From Halobacillus sp. A5 (GTDB taxonomy: Bacteria > Bacillota > Bacilli > Bacillales > Halobacillaceae): a stretch of 64,000 bases of DNA. The DNA lies in NCBI RefSeq assembly GCF_024189315.1, contig NZ_JAIZEO010000001.1, positions 620,001-684,000 on the forward strand, in the 5' to 3' direction. The notes under the pieces are model-generated. The model was given only the letters and a program-made list of their open reading frames with translations, was not told the origin of the DNA and did not search any database. The position numbers were made by a program, and so were the translations under genes. Below are positions 60,082-64,000 of this stretch, piece after piece (position 1 is the stretch's first letter; every line of letters begins with the position of its first letter).

Positions 60082-61413
60082 TTAATAAGTCTGTAGATAC
60101 TGCTCTCTCTCCCAAGGGTGCACTTGCGTACGGAACATATCCCACTCAATTTCCTTAGCTTCAAGGAAGTGCTCAAATAAGTGCTCACCTAAAGCGTGAA
60201 CCATAACTTCATCTTTTTGAAGCTCTTCTAATGCATCATAAAGCGTAGCAGGAAGGTCCTGAACACCATGAGCTTCACGTTCCTTTTTGTTCATAACATA
60301 AATGTTACGATCAACTGGAGATGGGGCTTCAAGCTTGTTTTCCACGCCATCTAAGCCTGCAGCAAGCAATACGGACATTGCCATATAAGGATTTGCCGCC
60401 GGGTCTACACTGCGTACTTCAATACGGGTGCTTAATCCGCGGGAAGTTGGCACGCGGACTAACGGGCTGCGGTTTTGTCCTGACCAGGCTACGTAGCACG
60501 GGGCTTCATATCCCGGCACGAGACGCTTGTAAGAGTTAACAGTAGGGTTGGTAACAGCTGTAAAGTTTGTAGCATGCTTAATGATCCCTGCTGTAAACTG
60601 GTAAGCTACATCGGATAACTGCTCTTTACCATTTTCATCGAAGAAAGCATTGCCGCCTTCATTAAATAATGACATATTTGCATGCATACCGGAACCATTT
60701 ACACCGAACAATGGCTTCGGCATGAAAGTAGCATGAAGCCCGTGCTGACGAGCAATTGTTTTAACAGCTAATTTAAAGGTTTGAATATCGTCACAATGCT
60801 TAACAGCATCAGAATATTTAAAGTCAATTTCATGCTGACCTGGAGCAACTTCATGGTGGGACGCTTCAATTTCAAACCCTATTTCTTCCAATTCCAGAAC
60901 GATATCACGACGACAGTTTTCACCTAAATCTGTAGGTGCTAAATCAAAATATCCACCCTTATCATTAAGTTCCAGCGTCGGCTCATGGTTTTCATCTAAT
61001 TTGAACAGGAAGAATTCAGGCTCTGTACCAATATTAAACGCAGAAAATCCAAGCTCCTCCATCTTCTTAAGGTTACGCTTAAGATTGTATCTAGGACAGC
61101 CTTCGAAAGGCGTTTTATCAGGGTTATAAATATCACAAATAAAACGGGCCACTTTCCCTTTTTCTGAAGTCCATGGAAAGACAACAAATGTATCCAGATC
61201 GGGTACTAAGTACATATCAGATTCCTCAATACGAACAAAGCCTTCGATTGAAGATCCATCAAACATCATCATCCCGTCTAACGCTTTATCCAGCTGACTT
61301 AGCGGAATCTCCACATTTTTAATTGTGCCCAGCATGTCTGTAAATTGCAGACGGATGAATTTTACATTTTCTTCATCAATTTTCTTGAAAATTTCTTCTC
61401 TTGTTAGTCCCAT
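60082..61413 (-). CDS. glnA: glutamine synthetase, type I
   Basis: 443 residues, full length for the GSI-alpha type of Firmicutes. Makes glutamine from glutamate, ammonia and ATP. Signatures include [16 protein letters not shown], the ATP site [18 protein letters not shown] and [17 protein letters not shown]. In this group the feedback-inhibited enzyme also controls GlnR and TnrA. It follows glnR by 22 bp in a glnRA operon. GGAGGAGTAGA precedes ATG. Confidence 0.97.
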   Translation of the reverse strand: MGLTREEIFKKIDEENVKFIRLQFTDMLGTIKNVEIPLSQLDKALDGMMMFDGSSIEGFVRIEESDMYLVPDLDTFVVFPWTSEKGKVARFICDIYNPDKTPFEGCPRYNLKRNLKKMEELGFSAFNIGTEPEFFLFKLDENHEPTLELNDKGGYFDLAPTDLGENCRRDIVLELEEIGFEIEASHHEVAPGQHEIDFKYSDAVKHCDDIQTFKLAVKTIARQHGLHATFMPKPLFGVNGSGMHANMSLFNEGGNAFFDENGKEQLSDVAYQFTAGIIKHATNFTAVTNPTVNSYKRLVPGYEAPCYVAWSGQNRSPLVRVPTSRGLSTRIEVRSVDPAANPYMAMSVLLAAGLDGVENKLEAPSPVDRNIYVMNKKEREAHGVQDLPATLYDALEELQKDEVMVHALGEHLFEHFLEAKEIEWDMFRTQVHPWEREQYLQTY

Positions 61414-61435
61414 TCTACTCCTCCTAATGCAGCAA

Positions 61436-61840
61436 TTAATGGAAGAATCTTGACATTTCTCCCTGCCTTAAACTCATTTTTCCTTGTCTTCCCGCGGTGA
61501 ATAATTCTTGTTGCAGCATACGACGAAGCTCGCGGTCGGTAAGTTCATTATGAACTTCTTCCACTTCTTTTTCATCGTAAGGTTCGTTCTCCGGCTGATG
61601 AGTAATTGACAATACTTGCTTAATTCCAGCCATGTTAACGCCTTTCTCAATTAACGACTTGATCTCAAGCAGACGATCAACATCATTAAACGAGAAAAGT
61701 CGGCGGTTGCCTTCTGATCTTGCTGGATTTACAAGCTGATGTTGTTCATAATACCTGATTTGCCGGGCTGAAAGATCAGTTAGTGATTGCACAATCCCCA
61801 TCGGGAACAACGGCATGGAACGACGAATTTCGTCACTCAT
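61436..61840 (-). CDS. glnR: nitrogen regulator GlnR (MerR family)
   Basis: 134 residues. MerR-type winged helix: [20 protein letters not shown] then [21 protein letters not shown]-terminal autoinhibitory tail ([20 protein letters not shown]). Represses glnRA when nitrogen is in excess, helped by feedback-inhibited glutamine synthetase. ATG at 61840 follows GGGGGTGGCAAATCG; the open frame extends to 61876 without a better site. Confidence 0.95.
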   Translation of the reverse strand: MSDEIRRSMPLFPMGIVQSLTDLSARQIRYYEQHQLVNPARSEGNRRLFSFNDVDRLLEIKSLIEKGVNMAGIKQVLSITHQPENEPYDEKEVEEVHNELTDRELRRMLQQELFTAGRQGKMSLRQGEMSRFFH

Positions 61841-61874
61841 CGATTTGCCACCCCCAAACAGAAATTCTACCTTC

Positions 61875-61923
61875 ATTATACGTTAAGTCGATAATATGTC
61901 AACAAATGTGACAAAACTTCACA
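61875..61923 (-). promoter_or_regulatory. glnR promoter with two overlapping GlnR/TnrA boxes
   Basis: TTGACA (61897-61902) and TATAAT (61875-61880) with 16-bp spacing. Two perfect TGTNA-N7-TNACA sites lie at 61897-61913 and 61907-61923, the first covering the -35. Confidence 0.9.
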
Positions 61924-61953
61924 TCATAATTTTTAAAAAATTTCGTCAAAAGC

Positions 61954-63201
61954 TCACGAATTAGTTGAGGTAAGGCTTAAACTATTCTCCAGCGCCTTCA
62001 CAACAGCTATTTTAACGTGTGAATAAGTTAAGCCGCCCTGAACAAAAGCTGTGAAAGGCGGGCGGATGGGACCGTCAGCTGTAAGTTCGAGACTTGCCCC
62101 CTGAATAAATGTCCCTGCAGCCATGATAACTTCGCTTTCATAACCAGGCATGGCACTTGGCTGTGGAGTAACATGTGAATTAATTGGAGAGGAAGCCTGA
62201 ACAGCCTGACAGAAAGCAATCATCTGCTCAGGAGTGTCAAACTTGACGGATTGTATTAAATCAGTACGTTCTTCTTCAAAGGATGGGGAAGTAAGAAATC
62301 CCTTTTCCTCAAGAAGCTTAGAAGTGAATATAGCTCCTTTTAATGCTTCTCCAACCACATGAGGAGCTAAAAATATTCCTTGATACATTTCCTGCAGTGA
62401 GTGCAGACTCGGACCTGTTTCTTTACCAAGCCCCGGGGCTGTTAATCTATAGCTGCATTGTTCAATTAAGTCAGTCCGTCCCGCAATGTATCCCCCTGTC
62501 CTTGCAATCCCTCCACCGGGGTTCTTGATGAGGGATCCAGCGATTAAATCGGCTCCGGCTTCTAAAGGCTCTCTTTCTTCTACGAATTCCCCATAGCAGT
62601 TGTCTACAAAGATGACGACGTCTTTCTTCATTGATCTTACAGCTTCAATCATTTTTTTTATTTTTATTAGTGAAAATGATGGACGATCGGCATAACCTTT
62701 TGAACGCTGGATTGCAACCATTTTTGTCTTACTGTTAATAGCTTTACCCACTTCAGACTCATTAAATTCACCGTTTTCCTTCAAAGGAATAGACTTATAT
62801 GTAATACCGAAGTCACGAAGAGAACCTTTATCCTTTTTATTAGAAACGCCAATAACCTCTTCTAATGTATCGTACGGAGCGCCGGTAATATATAATAATT
62901 CATCACCCGGCCGAAGCACCCCGAAAAGAGCTGTAGTAATAGCGTGGGTACCAGAGATTAATTGAGGGCGTACAATGGCGTCCTCCGCTTTAAAAATTTC
63001 AGCGTACAAAGCTTCGAGCTTATCACGTCCGAAGTCATCGTATCCGTACCCTGTTGTAGGGTTAAAGTGAGAATCAGACACTCTTAATTTTTGGAAGGCT
63101 TCTAATACTTTCTCTTGATTGGCATCAACAATAGCTTGTACATGCTGATGCTGGGGCATTATCATATTTTCAACATGTTTTACGAGTTCTTTCACTATCA
63201 T
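61954..63201 (-). CDS. ynbB: PLP-dependent cystathionine-beta-lyase-like protein (YnbB family)
   Basis: 415 residues, fold-type I PLP enzyme of the 'aluminium resistance/methionine gamma-lyase-like' family. Motifs: FGVLRPGDELLYITGAPYDT, FVDNCYGEFVEEREP with the PLP-binding Asp, and GSLIKNPGGGIARTGGYIAG with the Schiff-base Lys. The physiological substrate is not settled. Placement between hflX and glnR is conserved in Bacillus. Confidence 0.9.
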   Translation of the reverse strand: MIVKELVKHVENMIMPQHQHVQAIVDANQEKVLEAFQKLRVSDSHFNPTTGYGYDDFGRDKLEALYAEIFKAEDAIVRPQLISGTHAITTALFGVLRPGDELLYITGAPYDTLEEVIGVSNKKDKGSLRDFGITYKSIPLKENGEFNESEVGKAINSKTKMVAIQRSKGYADRPSFSLIKIKKMIEAVRSMKKDVVIFVDNCYGEFVEEREPLEAGADLIAGSLIKNPGGGIARTGGYIAGRTDLIEQCSYRLTAPGLGKETGPSLHSLQEMYQGIFLAPHVVGEALKGAIFTSKLLEEKGFLTSPSFEEERTDLIQSVKFDTPEQMIAFCQAVQASSPINSHVTPQPSAMPGYESEVIMAAGTFIQGASLELTADGPIRPPFTAFVQGGLTYSHVKIAVVKALENSLSLTSTNS

Positions 63202-63205
63202 CTTC

Positions 63206-64000
63206 CTAACTAATTAAACTTGCTTTCAGAGGGTGTGCCGGGTGAATATACCCCTCAATGTAGTAGCCCTCCCGTTCTTCATTAAAATGCAGCGAAGAAA
63301 CAATAGAATGATTTTTTATCTGTTGTATCTGTTTTCCGCTAGAGGCTTCAACAAAGGTATAATAGTATTCCCATTCCTCGGTGAGTACGGTTTCAATTTT
63401 AGCTGTAATTCGATTAATGTCAATCACATCCTGAACACTTGCCGTAACGTAAGGGTCAGCATCAGGAATAAACAAACCGTCCACGAGATCCATTTTATTG
63501 TAAACTGTCAACTTCGGTAAATGGGAAGCATCTAGATCTTCAAGCAGCTTGTTTACGGTTTTCTCCTGATCCAGGTGGTCAGGGTGTGAAGCATCTACTA
63601 GATGAAGAATAAAGTCTGCTTCCGTTACTTCTTCCAGCGTGGAACGGAACGCAGCAATAAGGGTGGTAGGTAAATCCTGAATAAAACCTACGGTATCCGA
63701 AAGAAGCGCCTGAAATCCTGAAGGAAGATTAATCTTCCTCGTTAAAGGATCTAATGTAGCGAAAAGTAAATCTTCTTCATAAGAATCGCTTGAAGTTAAC
63801 CGGTTAAAAAGAGTAGACTTACCTGCGTTTGTATATCCAACAATGGCAATTTGAAATGCGAAGTTTTCATCTCTTCGTTTGCGATACTGCTCGCGCTGCT
63901 TCACAACTGTTTTCAGTCTTCTTTTAATATCGTCTATCCTTCTCTGGATGTGACGCCGGTCTGTTTCAAGCTTGGTTTCCCCGGGACCACGTGTCCCGAT
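63206..64000 (-). CDS. hflX: GTPase HflX (partial, N-terminus outside window)
   Basis: Ribosome-associated GTPase that splits stalled 70S ribosomes. The linker start GTRGPGETKLETDRR and G1 motif VGYTNAGKSTLFNRL are present, with DTVGFIQDLP (G3) and VYNKMDLVD (G4). 265 codons lie in the window; the frame runs off the right edge into the missing N-terminal domain. The C-terminal domain appears complete. Stop lies 4 bp from ynbB. Confidence 0.95.
   Translation of the reverse strand: MGTRGPGETKLETDRRHIQRRIDDIKRRLKTVVKQREQYRKRRDENFAFQIAIVGYTNAGKSTLFNRLTSSDSYEEDLLFATLDPLTRKINLPSGFQALLSDTVGFIQDLPTTLIAAFRSTLEEVTEADFILHLVDASHPDHLDQEKTVNKLLEDLDASHLPKLTVYNKMDLVDGLFIPDADPYVTASVQDVIDINRITAKIETVLTEEWEYYYTFVEASSGKQIQQIKNHSIVSSLHFNEEREGYYIEGYIHPAHPLKASLIS

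Overview
The window looks like a Gram-positive, spore-forming, low-GC member of the Bacillaceae. The host gene order closely follows the Bacillus subtilis glnR-lexA-tkt-citB-plsY neighbourhood, and there is a Tlp spore protein, SirA, YneB/YnzC and LexA boxes of the GAAC-N4-GTTC type. The acidic proteins and an MrpB-like Na+/H+ antiporter subunit suggest a salt- or alkali-tolerant genus such as the Halobacillus/Virgibacillus group; that assignment is inference.

Left host segment (1-15998): gnd (partial) and zwf of the oxidative pentose phosphate pathway; plsY; folE2 and yidD; a YneR/HesB-like protein; yneQ-yneP; a double AAA+ ATPase; tlp; an FbpB-like basic peptide; a membrane thioredoxin (YneN-like); aconitase citB; yneK; ccdC; an isolated MrpB-like subunit; ccdA; and one copy of yneF. 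Two diverged copies of a ~233 bp intergenic element lie downstream of tlp and of citB. One is interrupted by a 137 bp palindromic repeat.

Prophage (15999-55033, about 39 kb): a siphovirus with an HK97-type head, flanked by perfect 248 bp direct repeats that each hold an entire yneF gene. Reading leftward from the integrase: int; a divergent repressor-like HTH gene; tandem small acidic early genes; a possible small RNA; a two-winged-helix replication-initiator-like gene with a five-copy 22-bp repeat array upstream; and a 900-residue protein carrying the DxDGD motif of double-psi beta-barrel RNA polymerases (YonO/QDE-1-like). Next come accessory genes, an HNH endonuclease, terminases, portal, protease, capsid, connectors, tail (with a -1 frameshift G/GT pair), tape measure, tail tip, holin and endolysin. 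At the far end are a HEPN-motif gene, a LexA-boxed YolD-like gene, an HTH gene, and an FtsK-like translocase with a replication-relaxation protein. No phage DNA polymerase, primase or helicase is visible. Early functions therefore appear to rest on the initiator-like protein, its repeats and the unusual RNA polymerase.

Right host segment (55034-64000): second yneF, sirA, tkt, ynzC, yneB, a 31-residue membrane peptide in the yneA position, lexA (divergent, with four LexA-like boxes), glnA, glnR with two overlapping GlnR boxes on its promoter, ynbB, and partial hflX.

The most interesting signals are the YonO-like polymerase next to the iteron array, the whole-gene yneF duplication at the attachment site, the HEPN-motif gene beside an SOS box, the minimal YneA-like peptide, and several unexplained repeat arrays. 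Start codons were chosen by Shine-Dalgarno spacing and often differ from the longest open frame.
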